NCBI GenBank assembly: GCA_021736285.1
Contig: JAIPGE010000014.1
Coordinates: 1-14,236, forward strand
Direction: 5' to 3'
Length of the DNA: 14,236 nucleotides
From: Candidatus Izemoplasma sp.
Lineage (GTDB): Bacteria > Bacillota_I > Bacilli_A > Izemoplasmatales > Izemoplasmataceae
The position numbers and the translations under genes are program-made. Below are positions 1 through 6,434 of this stretch, piece after piece. The notes beneath the pieces are model-generated. The model was not told where the DNA came from. It ran no database searches and saw only the letters and a program-made list of their open reading frames with translations. Numbering within the stretch: position 1 is the stretch's first letter; each line of letters starts with the position of its first letter.

Positions 1-153
1 TGGTTTTATTTTGCGACACTTAGTACTGTCTCAATTCCGCTATCAGTTTCAATTATAATTATCTTGTTTGCTCTCTTGTATTTTATATTATCTTATTTAA
101 TATATTATGGTGTCACGTTATTTTACTCCCAATTCAATGTGAAAATACAATAA
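1..153 (+). CDS. C-terminal end of a membrane protein (partial)
   Basis: Frame 1 is open from the window edge to a TAA at 151-153, giving the last 50 residues of a protein whose start lies outside the window. The tail is strongly hydrophobic: one long apolar stretch from about residue 10 to residue 43 (rich in Ile, Leu, Phe, Tyr) followed by a short polar end with Lys and Gln. This fits one transmembrane helix, or two tightly packed ones, ending on a short cytoplasmic or extracellular tail. It is followed 20 bases later by a good intrinsic terminator, which supports the stop being the real gene end. I do not recognise the family, and it is not visibly related to the small membrane proteins at 1372 and 3892. 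Confidence 0.6.
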   Translation, partial: WFYFATLSTVSIPLSVSIIIILFALLYFILSYLIYYGVTLFYSQFNVKIQ

Positions 154-172
154 CCACTCATGAATATCCGTA

Positions 173-205
173 AGCATTCCGGGATTTCCGGAATGCTCTT
201 TTTTT
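173..205 (+). terminator. Rho-independent terminator
   Basis: Perfect 10-bp stem AGCATTCCGG (173-182) and CCGGAATGCT (188-197) with a 5-base loop, followed by a run of seven T at 199-205. It ends the membrane-protein gene that enters the window from the left. Confidence 0.9.
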
Positions 206-260
206 ACTTGTAATTCCTTATTACTATATGTACAAATAGTAACGAAAGGAACAATAACTT

Positions 261-1388
261 ATGAAATTACGGTATGGTCTTTTAAACAATCATTTGGTTC
301 ATGTTAATAAAGTAGTAAATGGACTAGGATGTGGGTGTATTTGTCCTTATTGTAAAAAAGATTTGGTTGCCAAAAATAAAGGCAAGAAAAAAGAACATCA
401 TTTTGCCCACCATGAAGCAAATGATTGTCAGAATGGCGGCGAAACAGCTTTACATTTACTCGCAAAAAAAATCTTAAAGAAAGAAAAAATTGTGATGTTA
501 CCGAAGTTGTCAATTGGTTTTGATGATTTCACGTTTGATATTATTAAAACAGAACAAAAAACGTATGTTGATGTTGCTGAAGAAACACCTCACATGCATA
601 TTATCCCTGATATTGCTTTGTATGATGCCTACGATAATCCGTTGTTTGTAGAAATCAAGGTAACACATAAAGTAGATGACTTTAAATTAAAAAAAATCAA
701 ACAAATGAATCAAAACGTGATTGAAATTGATCTCAGTGATAGTGATTTTTACGACTCGTCAGAGTTAAAAGACTTTTTACAAAATTCTGCTAACAAACGA
801 ACCTGGTTACATCATACTTCGATGCCATCGATACATCGCTTTATCGACAAAGCGATTGAAAAAAAAGAAATTATTCAAAGAGTGAATAGTTATCACGTTG
901 ATGACTGTCCTTTGGAAAAGAAAAACTATTATGGGGCTGTCTATGCTAATGTCAAGCAACATTGTAAGTCTTGTCCATATAATTTACATCAAACAAAGAC
1001 ACATTTATTCTGTTCTAACAAAAGCAACGTTACAACACCTTCTGATTTTAAAGCAATTAAAGCAATTACTTTAACCGAAGGCTTTATTAAATCCATCCTA
1101 TTTCATGATGGCACAAAGAAAACATACCAAAAAAGTAAAGTAAATTGTGATACCGTTTTTAACTTATATCATTCAACAAACAGACAAAGAATCATGGTTA
1201 AAAATGTCATCACAAGAGTTGCCTTTTTACTTACAGAAGATCCGAAAAAACAGCTAGAAAAAAAGCGTGCTGTGTATGGCATCATGTATTGTGGTAAAAA
1301 AGCGATACCAAAAAGGCTTATTGGTGTTGACAAAAAACAATGGATTCTAGTACCAAATAAGGAGGAAAACAATGTTTACAAATCGTGA
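261..1388 (+). CDS. CoiA-like competence/nuclease family protein
   Basis: Predicted cytoplasmic nuclease of 375 residues resembling CoiA, a protein needed for processing incoming DNA in natural transformation. Visible in order: an N-terminal cysteine cluster (C24, C26, C28, C31), the CoiA-type HHFAHH motif at 46-51, an ETALH motif at 61-65, and a PD-(D/E)XK core with P116-D117 and E131-I-K133, the pattern of a metal-dependent nuclease. A second cysteine group (C216, C235, C238, C251) may bind zinc. The start is supported by GAAAGGA about ten bases upstream of the ATG. The end overlaps the next gene by 17 bases, so the two are probably co-transcribed. Whether it acts in competence or as a defence or repair nuclease cannot be told from sequence; no other com genes are in the window. 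Confidence 0.8.
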   Translation: MKLRYGLLNNHLVHVNKVVNGLGCGCICPYCKKDLVAKNKGKKKEHHFAHHEANDCQNGGETALHLLAKKILKKEKIVMLPKLSIGFDDFTFDIIKTEQKTYVDVAEETPHMHIIPDIALYDAYDNPLFVEIKVTHKVDDFKLKKIKQMNQNVIEIDLSDSDFYDSSELKDFLQNSANKRTWLHHTSMPSIHRFIDKAIEKKEIIQRVNSYHVDDCPLEKKNYYGAVYANVKQHCKSCPYNLHQTKTHLFCSNKSNVTTPSDFKAIKAITLTEGFIKSILFHDGTKKTYQKSKVNCDTVFNLYHSTNRQRIMVKNVITRVAFLLTEDPKKQLEKKRAVYGIMYCGKKAIPKRLIGVDKKQWILVPNKEENNVYKS

Positions 1389-1590
1389 TATGCAAATTGG
1401 TGATTGGTGGTTATTTTTTATTCTAATAGCCATTCCTTTGGTAAATATTTTTGTGATAATAAATATTATCTTATCTTCAACTGTTAATCGGTCTTTGAAG
1501 AATTATGTTTTAGCAATCATTCTACCATTCATTATTATCCTTGGTTTTGAACTTATCTTCATATCAATCTTTCCTGTTTTCTCAATTTAA
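1372..1590 (+). CDS. Small two-helix membrane protein, copy 1
   Basis: A 72-residue hydrophobic protein with a DWW motif near residue 11, a first helix over about 12-35 containing IP-VN, a short polar turn (VNRSLKNY, about 38-45), and a second helix over about 46-70. A near-ideal Shine-Dalgarno site, AAGGAGG, ends six bases before the ATG inside the end of the CoiA-like gene, giving translational coupling. It is clearly homologous to the protein at 3892-4119 (shared pattern DWW-FFIL-AIP-VN, SLKNY-LA-ILP) and to a decayed copy at 4142-4282. Function unknown; similar short proteins occur as uncharacterised membrane proteins in Firmicutes. Confidence 0.8.
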   Translation: MFTNRDMQIGDWWLFFILIAIPLVNIFVIINIILSSTVNRSLKNYVLAIILPFIIILGFELIFISIFPVFSI

Positions 1591-1592
1591 CA

Positions 1593-1634
1593 CCTTAGAT
1601 AAAATAAAAACAGATGTGGGAGGATAATCTAAGG
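1593..1634. repeat. 8-bp inverted repeat upstream of hydrolase promoter
   Basis: CCTTAGAT at 1593-1600 is mirrored by ATCTAAGG at 1627-1634, with 26 bases between. The right arm ends four bases before the extended -10 element of the hydrolase gene and covers its -35 region. It could be an operator with two half-sites, or chance in AT-rich DNA. Confidence 0.3.
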
Positions 1635-1637
1635 GTA

Positions 1638-1646
1638 TGTTATAAT
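1638..1646 (+). promoter_or_regulatory. Extended -10 promoter of the alpha/beta hydrolase gene
   Basis: A perfect TATAAT at 1641-1646 is preceded by TGT, giving an extended -10 element. No good -35 box stands 17 bases upstream, as is usual for extended -10 promoters. Predicted transcription start is near 1653, about 30 bases before the ATG at 1685. Confidence 0.6.
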
Positions 1647-1684
1647 AATGATGTATTTGTAAACTATTATCATAAGGAGTCTTT

Positions 1685-2563
1685 ATGGCCAGTGTCCAAA
1701 GTAAGATTACAGAAAAAGTATTACGGTTATTCAATTTTAAAAGCAAGTTAAACAAGGCGTTAAAAAAACGCCTCTTTCGTCACAATAAGACAATCCCAAA
1801 GAAAAAATTATATAACCACTACGATATCATAACTTACCAACAAGACAAACATGATGTGTTTGTCTTAAAACCAAAGCAAACCAATAAAAATATAGTTGTT
1901 CTTTACCTCCATGGTGGTGCTTATTTACATGGGTTTCAAAAACTGCATTGGCGTTTTATAACAACCTTGATCGATCAAACAGATGCTGTGATTGTCGCGC
2001 CTGATTATCCATTAATACCCGCATCTGTTAAAGAAACGTATCAAATGCTTATCCCACTTTATAAAGATATCTTAACAACTTATCCCCATTACCGAATCAT
2101 TGTAATGGGTGATTCTGCCGGTGGTGGACTTTCGTTGGGACTCATTCAAGAATTACAAAATATCAGTATAAGACTTCCACAACACGCTATATTGTTATCC
2201 CCATGGTTAGATGTGACATGCCAACATCCATTTATTGATGAATTAGATCAAAAAGATCCTATTTTGAATAAAGAGGCACTTATTCAAGCCGGAAAATTGT
2301 ATGCGAAAGACAGTTCTCTAAAAGATCCTAAATTAAGTCCACTGTATGGTAACTTAAGTAACTTATGCCCAATCAGTATCTTTTCTGGGTCACATGATAT
2401 GTTATATAGCGATACCCTTCTACTCATTGAAAAATCCCTAAAAGAAAGAATAGAACTATCACCATATTTATATGACAATATGCTGCATGTTTGGATGTTC
2501 TTCGGATTCCCTGAATCCAAAAAAGTAGTTAAAGAGATTGTTGATATCATTCAAAACAGTTAA
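1685..2563 (+). CDS. Alpha/beta hydrolase, hormone-sensitive-lipase type esterase
   Basis: Carboxylesterase or lipase-like hydrolase of 292 residues, probably cytoplasmic since no signal peptide is seen. The basic N-terminus (residues 1-45, many Lys/Arg) may form a lid or contact membrane. The catalytic set is complete: oxyanion motif HGGAY at 76-80, nucleophile S144 in GDSAGG, D238 in GSHD and H268 in MLHVW. This is the alpha/beta-hydrolase fold-3 (HSL/bHSL) arrangement, which acts on short-chain esters. Length is normal for the family. AAGGAG ends five bases before the ATG and fixes the start. It has its own promoter and ends at a hairpin, so it looks monocistronic. The natural substrate is unknown. 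Confidence 0.88.
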   Translation: MASVQSKITEKVLRLFNFKSKLNKALKKRLFRHNKTIPKKKLYNHYDIITYQQDKHDVFVLKPKQTNKNIVVLYLHGGAYLHGFQKLHWRFITTLIDQTDAVIVAPDYPLIPASVKETYQMLIPLYKDILTTYPHYRIIVMGDSAGGGLSLGLIQELQNISIRLPQHAILLSPWLDVTCQHPFIDELDQKDPILNKEALIQAGKLYAKDSSLKDPKLSPLYGNLSNLCPISIFSGSHDMLYSDTLLLIEKSLKERIELSPYLYDNMLHVWMFFGFPESKKVVKEIVDIIQNS

Positions 2564-2584
2564 ATTAAATAATCTCTTAAATAG

Positions 2585-2619
2585 AAAAAGGCGTTATCTA
2601 AAATCATTAGATAACGCCT
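2585..2619. terminator. Bidirectional terminator between convergent genes
   Basis: A 13-bp perfect stem, AGGCGTTATCTAA (2589-2601) and TTAGATAACGCCT (2607-2619), with a 5-base loop. On the minus strand it is followed by a T run (complement of 2585-2589), so it terminates the HMA-domain gene well. In the plus direction the trailing sequence is only TA-rich, so termination of the hydrolase gene may be weaker. Confidence 0.82.
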
Positions 2620-2668
2620 CTTATATATATTTGTTTGCGTTTTATAATTCAAATCAGATGGTCTTTGT

Positions 2669-3067
2669 TTACATGATTACATTATCTTCTAAAAAGTCTT
2701 TAAGTGCTTGATATTTCGTTGGACTTGTTTGTAACACATAGCCAAATGGATTATCATTAAATCCATCTAAAACAATTGTGTGTTCCGCTAAATAATCTGT
2801 GAACAATTGATAGTTTGTTGACTCCTCTAAACAAGGATGGTAATAGACATATTCATTCACTTGTTCACTTTTAAGGGTATCAACCATGTAGCCAATAGTA
2901 TCTAAATCGTGTTTGATGTGCGGTAACGAAGATGCGTCTGTGTCTACCAACACTGTGTCTTTAAGCATATCAAACGCTACTATTTGATACCCTTCATCTT
3001 CAAGTTTAGATCGTATTTTTAATTGACAATGGCCACAACTCATATTTTTAATGTGAACGTCAATCAT
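2669..3067 (-). CDS. Heavy-metal-associated (HMA) domain protein with unknown C-terminal half
   Basis: 132 residues. The first 65 or so form an HMA/CopZ-like fold: beta strand, then NMSCGHC with metal-binding C11 and C14, a helix, and a Gly-Tyr pair as in copper chaperones. Residues 70-132 are an acidic, aromatic tail (with an HPC at about residue 77) that I do not recognise; a lone chaperone is usually about 70 residues, so this is a two-part protein. Role is probably binding or delivery of copper or another soft metal in the cytoplasm, but no transporter or metal regulator is adjacent. I choose the ATG at 3067 because AAGGA lies ten bases upstream; the GTG at 3076 sits right against that site and cannot use it. 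Confidence 0.75.
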   Translation of the reverse strand: MIDVHIKNMSCGHCQLKIRSKLEDEGYQIVAFDMLKDTVLVDTDASSLPHIKHDLDTIGYMVDTLKSEQVNEYVYYHPCLEESTNYQLFTDYLAEHTIVLDGFNDNPFGYVLQTSPTKYQALKDFLEDNVIM

Positions 3068-3168
3068 ATTAATCACATCCTTTATATCAATAGTTTATCT
3101 TTATAATATGAAGGAATTATGAAGTGATTCATTATTTCAATATCAATAAGATGTGATACACTAATAAT

Positions 3169-3174
3169 AGGTGA
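3169..3174 (+). promoter_or_regulatory. Shine-Dalgarno site that decides the SGNH gene start
   Basis: AGGTGA ends five bases before the ATG at 3180. The in-frame GTG at 3171 is part of this site and so is not the start. A possible weak extended -10 (TGA-TACACT, 3154-3162) lies just upstream. Confidence 0.65.
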
Positions 3175-3179
3175 TTGAT

Positions 3180-3839
3180 ATGACCATTATATTTTTAGGA
3201 GACAGTCTCACAGTCGGTAAACCTGGAGTTTCTTATATGAGGTTTTTAGATAAGGATTCTAACGTGAAACATATTAATTTAGCAAAAGCGGGTGAAACAA
3301 CTACCTCTCTTTTTGCACGTATAAAAACGTTTGACATACTAGATCAAGCAAATCATGTTATGTTATTCGTTGGTACCAACGATGTTTTTTCAAAATTAAG
3401 TTTACTTCCAAAAAGCAATCATCCTAAACAATATCAAAACGCGTTTTTAGATCGCTATCAGAAAACTCTGTCATATGTGCTCAAAAAAACCGATAAGGTA
3501 ACTGTTATTTCGCCTTTAATTATTGGAGAAAACATAACAAATAAGGCTAATCAGATTCTACACGATTACAGTACTGCACTAGAATCAATGATTTCTACAT
3601 ATAACAACGTAGCTTTTGTAGATGTCCAGTCTCTCTTTTATGATTACTTAAGAGATAAACCCGTGAGTGATTATCTGTCAACTTCACTTAAAGATATAAT
3701 GGCGGATGTTGCATACCAATCTCTCACAGAAATCAATGATATTAGTAAGCAGAGACACTTACAACTCACAATTGATGGTCTTCATCTAAATGAAACTGGC
3801 GCAAAATTGATTGCAACCAAACTAAATGAAATTTTGTAA
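3180..3839 (+). CDS. SGNH/GDSL-family esterase or lipase
   Basis: 219-residue SGNH hydrolase. Block I GDSLT at 7-11 carries the nucleophile S9, block III GTND is at 65-68 with N67, and block V is DGLHL with D199 and H202, completing the catalytic triad and oxyanion residues. Family members deacylate lipids, sugars or other esters through a serine nucleophile. There is no signal peptide, so it likely acts in the cytoplasm. The start is set by AGGTGA (see separate entry). The promoter of the next gene begins inside its stop codon region, so the two are separate units or partly overlapping. Its substrate cannot be inferred. Confidence 0.88.
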   Translation: MTIIFLGDSLTVGKPGVSYMRFLDKDSNVKHINLAKAGETTTSLFARIKTFDILDQANHVMLFVGTNDVFSKLSLLPKSNHPKQYQNAFLDRYQKTLSYVLKKTDKVTVISPLIIGENITNKANQILHDYSTALESMISTYNNVAFVDVQSLFYDYLRDKPVSDYLSTSLKDIMADVAYQSLTEINDISKQRHLQLTIDGLHLNETGAKLIATKLNEIL

Positions 3840-3861
3840 AATACTGTATTTAAGGTATACT
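3834..3861 (+). promoter_or_regulatory. Putative promoter of the second small membrane protein gene
   Basis: TTGTAA (3834-3839) and TATACT (3856-3861) are spaced by 16 bases, each close to the sigma-A consensus. The -35 overlaps the stop codon of the SGNH gene. Predicted start of transcription is near 3868, about 24 bases before the ATG at 3892. Confidence 0.45.
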
Positions 3862-3891
3862 AGAGTTAACAAACAAAAAAGGAGATGTTCT

Positions 3892-4119
3892 ATGTTCTCA
3901 AAAAATCACTTAACCGTTATTGATTGGTGGATATTTTTTATTTTGATGGCAATTCCAATTGTAAATATTATTGTTTTTATTATTTTACTTTTGTCATCAG
4001 GCACCAACAAATCATTAAAAAACTATTTACTTGCTTTAATCCTACCAATTGTTATTATCATTATTTTAATGGCAACAGGGATGTTTAGTCTAGGTCTATT
4101 TGGAGGCATGGGTGGATAA
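3892..4119 (+). CDS. Small two-helix membrane protein, copy 2
   Basis: 75-residue paralogue of the protein at 1372-1590. It has the same DWW motif (residues 11-13), first helix with AIPIVN, polar turn TNKSLKNY and second helix LLALILP, then ends in a Gly-rich tail (LGLFGGMGG) that copy 1 lacks. The ATG at 3892 is chosen because AAAAAGGAGA lies about seven bases upstream; reading further upstream in frame gives a Lys/Arg-rich stretch that overlaps the end of the SGNH gene and has no ribosome binding site. Function unknown. Directly downstream lies a decayed third copy. Confidence 0.8.
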   Translation: MFSKNHLTVIDWWIFFILMAIPIVNIIVFIILLLSSGTNKSLKNYLLALILPIVIIIILMATGMFSLGLFGGMGG

Positions 4120-4130
4120 TTTATTCAAAC

Positions 4131-4282
4131 ATGACACCTAAGAAGTCATTGATCTCATATGGTATCTCGTTTTAATCAATCTTCCGGTTGTCAATATATT
4201 CTTTGGTGTATATGTTTTATACAGTTATCCTATTCACCCAACACTCAAAAAATTAACGCTATACATTTTATTACTCCTTTAG
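4131..4282 (+). pseudogene. Decayed third copy of the small membrane protein family
   Basis: From 4142 the reading EVID-LIWYLVLINLPVVN lines up without gaps with TVID-WWIFFILMAIPIVN of the intact copy at 3892, then continues through a polar turn (HPTLKK) into LTLYILLLL and a TAG at 4280-4282, midway through the second helix. In-frame hydrophobic residues continue past the TAG (IIIYW), as expected if the stop is a point mutation. The only nearby ATG (4131) is in another frame, so a one-base loss near the start is also likely, and there is no ribosome binding site at a proper distance. The copy is therefore judged non-functional. Recoding or a missed start cannot be fully excluded. Confidence 0.6.
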
Positions 4283-4413
4283 ATTATAATTTATTGGTCT
4301 TTATATTCACAAGCAAAAACATGTCGGTTAATTAAAAAAGACATTAATAAAACTACTCCTTCAAACTTGGACATAGGAAACTATGAAAAAGAAAAGGGGC
4401 AGTTTTTATATAC

Positions 4414-4453
4414 AAAAGATGATAAAGCATGGAGGCGCTTTATCATCTTTTTT
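4414..4453. terminator. Bidirectional terminator between convergent units
   Basis: An 11-bp perfect stem, GATGATAAAGC (4418-4428) and GCTTTATCATC (4437-4447), with an 8-base loop. Six T follow on the plus strand (4448-4453), and four A precede it (4414-4417), which read as U on the minus transcript. It can end the minus-strand PTS operon and any plus-strand transcript from the 3892 gene. Confidence 0.85.
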
Positions 4454-4459
4454 GGAGTT

Positions 4460-4508
4460 GTCTTTAAAGAGGAAGTTCCATTTGGCAGGATTATATATCT
4501 TTAAAGAC
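4460..4508. repeat. 11-bp inverted repeat downstream of the HPr gene
   Basis: GTCTTTAAAGA (4460-4470) and TCTTTAAAGAC (4498-4508) are exact inverted copies 27 bases apart; each arm is itself mostly palindromic (TCTTTAAAGA). It lies between the HPr stop and the terminator. Could fold in the operon's 3' end or bind a protein; no known site is recognised. Confidence 0.4.
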
Positions 4509-4531
4509 GCTGTATCTTGTGTGTCATATAC

Positions 4532-4798
4532 TTACTCAATTAAATTATGTTCTTCCAATATATCCGTTAATTCTTGTAACATTTCTGTTTCACCATCACC
4601 ATCGACCTCAATCGCGAATTCTGCTTCATAAGGAATCCCTAAACTCATTAAAATCATGATTGATTTTAATGTTGATTTACTTTTTTTGTAAACGATGTGT
4701 ACATCGCCAGAAAATGTCATAGCCTTTTTACAAAGAATTGAGGCAGGCCGTGCATGTAGTCCTGCTTCATCTTTTACTTTGAAGGTTTTTGATACCAT
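4532..4798 (-). CDS. HPr-family phosphocarrier protein of the PTS
   Basis: 88-residue HPr, the usual length. It passes phosphate from enzyme I to EIIA. The phosphorylated histidine is H15 in GLHARPA and the regulatory serine is S46 in LKSIM, both at canonical positions when the ATG at 4798 is used. This start also has AAGGAG eight bases upstream, while the GTG at 4807 touches that site. S46 suggests control by HPr kinase and a role with CcpA, matching the cre box upstream of the operon. Oddly, the normally conserved Gly49 (consensus SIMGVMSL) is Ile here (SIMILMSL). It is the last gene of the PTS operon, five bases after the aldolase gene, so it is probably a dedicated HPr; whether the genome has another ptsH is not visible. 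Confidence 0.92.
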   Translation of the reverse strand: MVSKTFKVKDEAGLHARPASILCKKAMTFSGDVHIVYKKSKSTLKSIMILMSLGIPYEAEFAIEVDGDGETEMLQELTDILEEHNLIE

Positions 4799-4803
4799 TT
4801 CGT

Positions 4804-5481
4804 TCACTCCTTGTATATTGATGGACCAATCTGTTTAAATCGGTCTTTGAAATTGTTTGTAAATTGTTCAATACTTTCTTTTGTTACTGTTGTCTCCATC
4901 AACTCTTTAAATAATGTTGGTGGCACAGTTACACTTTTACAACCATTTAAAATCGATTTATTAATTTGATAAATACTTTTATACGAAGCACCTATAATTT
5001 TTGTTTGATAGCCATCTCGTTTAAAAATAGATATTATCTCATTAATTACATCATTTCCATTTATGCCTGTTGATGCGGTCCGATTCACATAAAATGCTAA
5101 ATAAGATGCTCCTGCTTTTGCGGCCATGATTCCTTGATTGAGATTCGTAACAGCAGTTGCGGTTACTTTAAATCCTTGCTTTGATAATTTATAAATTGCT
5201 TTAATACCCTCATGTGATACTGGTATTTTTAAATATAGTTCAGATTGAATTATATCATTTAATCGCTTTGCTTCTTCAACCATATCAGGAAATGTTATAG
5301 ATGTGAGTTGAATATGAAATTGTCTGCCATCTAGCAATGTATCAAGATCGCTTAAAATGTCAAGATATGCTCCTGGCTCTTTCGTCATAATTGTCGGGTT
5401 TGTCGTAATCCCATCAATTGGATAATAATTCAATATATCTTTAATTAATTGCTTGTTTGCAGTATCTAATAAGTATTCCAT
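4804..5481 (-). CDS. Fructose-6-phosphate aldolase / transaldolase-like protein
   Basis: 225-residue class I aldolase of the short transaldolase family (FSA/MipB/TalC), forming a TIM barrel. Key residues fall at the same numbers as in E. coli FsaA: D6, N28 in TTNP, the Schiff-base K85 in YLKIPV, T109, and Y131 in YVNR. Tyr at 131 and Gln in the HIQLTS segment (Q58) are typical of fructose-6-phosphate aldolase rather than true transaldolase, which has Phe and Glu there; this favours cleavage or formation of fructose 6-phosphate from dihydroxyacetone and glyceraldehyde 3-phosphate, or a related aldol reaction. The ATG overlaps the stop of the transketolase C-half by one base (TAATG), with AAGGAG upstream. 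Its neighbours supply transketolase and a sugar PTS, so it likely processes the imported sugar phosphate. Biochemical specificity is inferred. Confidence 0.85.
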   Translation of the reverse strand: MEYLLDTANKQLIKDILNYYPIDGITTNPTIMTKEPGAYLDILSDLDTLLDGRQFHIQLTSITFPDMVEEAKRLNDIIQSELYLKIPVSHEGIKAIYKLSKQGFKVTATAVTNLNQGIMAAKAGASYLAFYVNRTASTGINGNDVINEIISIFKRDGYQTKIIGASYKSIYQINKSILNGCKSVTVPPTLFKELMETTVTKESIEQFTNNFKDRFKQIGPSIYKE

Positions 5482-6434
5482 TATAGTTGCTCCTTAACAG
5501 CTTTTACAATATCTTCTGCGGTTAATTCATATTCTTTTTCTAAGAATGCTTGCGTTCCAACTTGCCCAAAGCGATCTTTAACACCTACACGTTTTACTGT
5601 GACCGGCGTTGTTTCAAGTGCCTCTAGGACTGCGCTCCCAAGACCCCCAATAATATTATGATTTTCAGCCGTTACAATACATTGTGTTTTATCAGCATAT
5701 TCAAGTAATAAAGCTTGATCAATTGGTTTTATGGTAAACATATCAATCACACTTACATTGATGCCATCTTCTTGCAAAAGTGCTTGTGCTTTTAAAGCAT
5801 TCGCTACCATGATACCCGCAGCAACTATTGTTGCATCTTTTCCTTCTCTTAAAACAATGCCTTTACCGATCTCAAAGGTTGATCCTTCTTGATAAATACT
5901 CAACATATGCTTTCTTACAATACGGAGATAAGATAACTGCTTTTGGTCATTTAACTGTCTTAAGATATTTTCAAACATAACTGGATCAGTCATTTCCATG
6001 ACTGTCATATTTGGCACCAGACGAACCAATCCTAAGTCTTCAAACGGCATATGGGTTCCCCCATTATGACTCGCCGAGATACCCGCATCACTTCCAATAA
6101 TAATGGCGTTTAAATCGGCATAACCTAAACTTAAAAACAATTGGTCGAAGGAACGTCTTGTCGCAAATGGACCAAACGTATGAATATAAGGTTTTAATCC
6201 CCGTACACTTAATCCAGCCGCAACACCCATCATGTTTTGTTCCATAATTCCAATGTTAAGCGTGCGGTTAGGATATTTTTTTTGAAAATCATTGGTTTTA
6301 ATGGCCCTCATCAAATCAGCTTCTAATAAGACAATCTTATCATCAGTTTTTGCTAAATCAACTAACGTATCATTATAGGTTGTTCGCATTTCCTTATTTG
6401 ATATTTTAAATTTTTGTTTCACTTTTACGTTCAT
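5481..6434 (-). CDS. Transketolase, C-terminal subunit
   Basis: 317-residue second half of a split transketolase: the pyrimidine-binding domain (about 14-180), with the catalytic Glu E65 in GIMEQN that activates thiamine diphosphate, and SHNGGTHMPFED at about 122-133, followed by the C-terminal transketolase domain (about 195-310; TAENHN and the Gly-rich GGLGSA). It pairs with the N-subunit encoded just upstream to move two-carbon units between sugar phosphates. The start ATG overlaps the stop of the N-subunit gene (ATGA), giving translational coupling and equal amounts; AAGGTGAT lies about five bases before it. Residue spacing is normal and nothing is missing. Related two-subunit enzymes include DXP synthase-like and E1 beta proteins, but the pairing with the N-half supports transketolase. 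Confidence 0.93.
   Translation of the reverse strand: MNVKVKQKFKISNKEMRTTYNDTLVDLAKTDDKIVLLEADLMRAIKTNDFQKKYPNRTLNIGIMEQNMMGVAAGLSVRGLKPYIHTFGPFATRRSFDQLFLSLGYADLNAIIIGSDAGISASHNGGTHMPFEDLGLVRLVPNMTVMEMTDPVMFENILRQLNDQKQLSYLRIVRKHMLSIYQEGSTFEIGKGIVLREGKDATIVAAGIMVANALKAQALLQEDGINVSVIDMFTIKPIDQALLLEYADKTQCIVTAENHNIIGGLGSAVLEALETTPVTVKRVGVKDRFGQVGTQAFLEKEYELTAEDIVKAVKEQL

Larger units (their letters stand above)
4120..4531. other. Gene-poor stretch between convergent units
   Basis: These 412 bases hold the decayed membrane-protein copy (4131-4282), an in-frame open tail after its TAG that runs to a TAA at 4502-4504, a bidirectional terminator (4414-4453) and an 11-bp inverted repeat (4460-4508). 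The open frame at 4383-4631 crosses the terminator, has no ribosome binding site and overlaps the HPr gene on the other strand; I do not regard it as a gene. Confidence 0.6.

Noticed and set aside
4383..4631. Plus-strand open frame of 82 codons downstream of the decayed membrane protein
   Set aside because: It runs through a strong terminator hairpin, has no ribosome binding site at its ATG, and its second half is antisense to the HPr gene.
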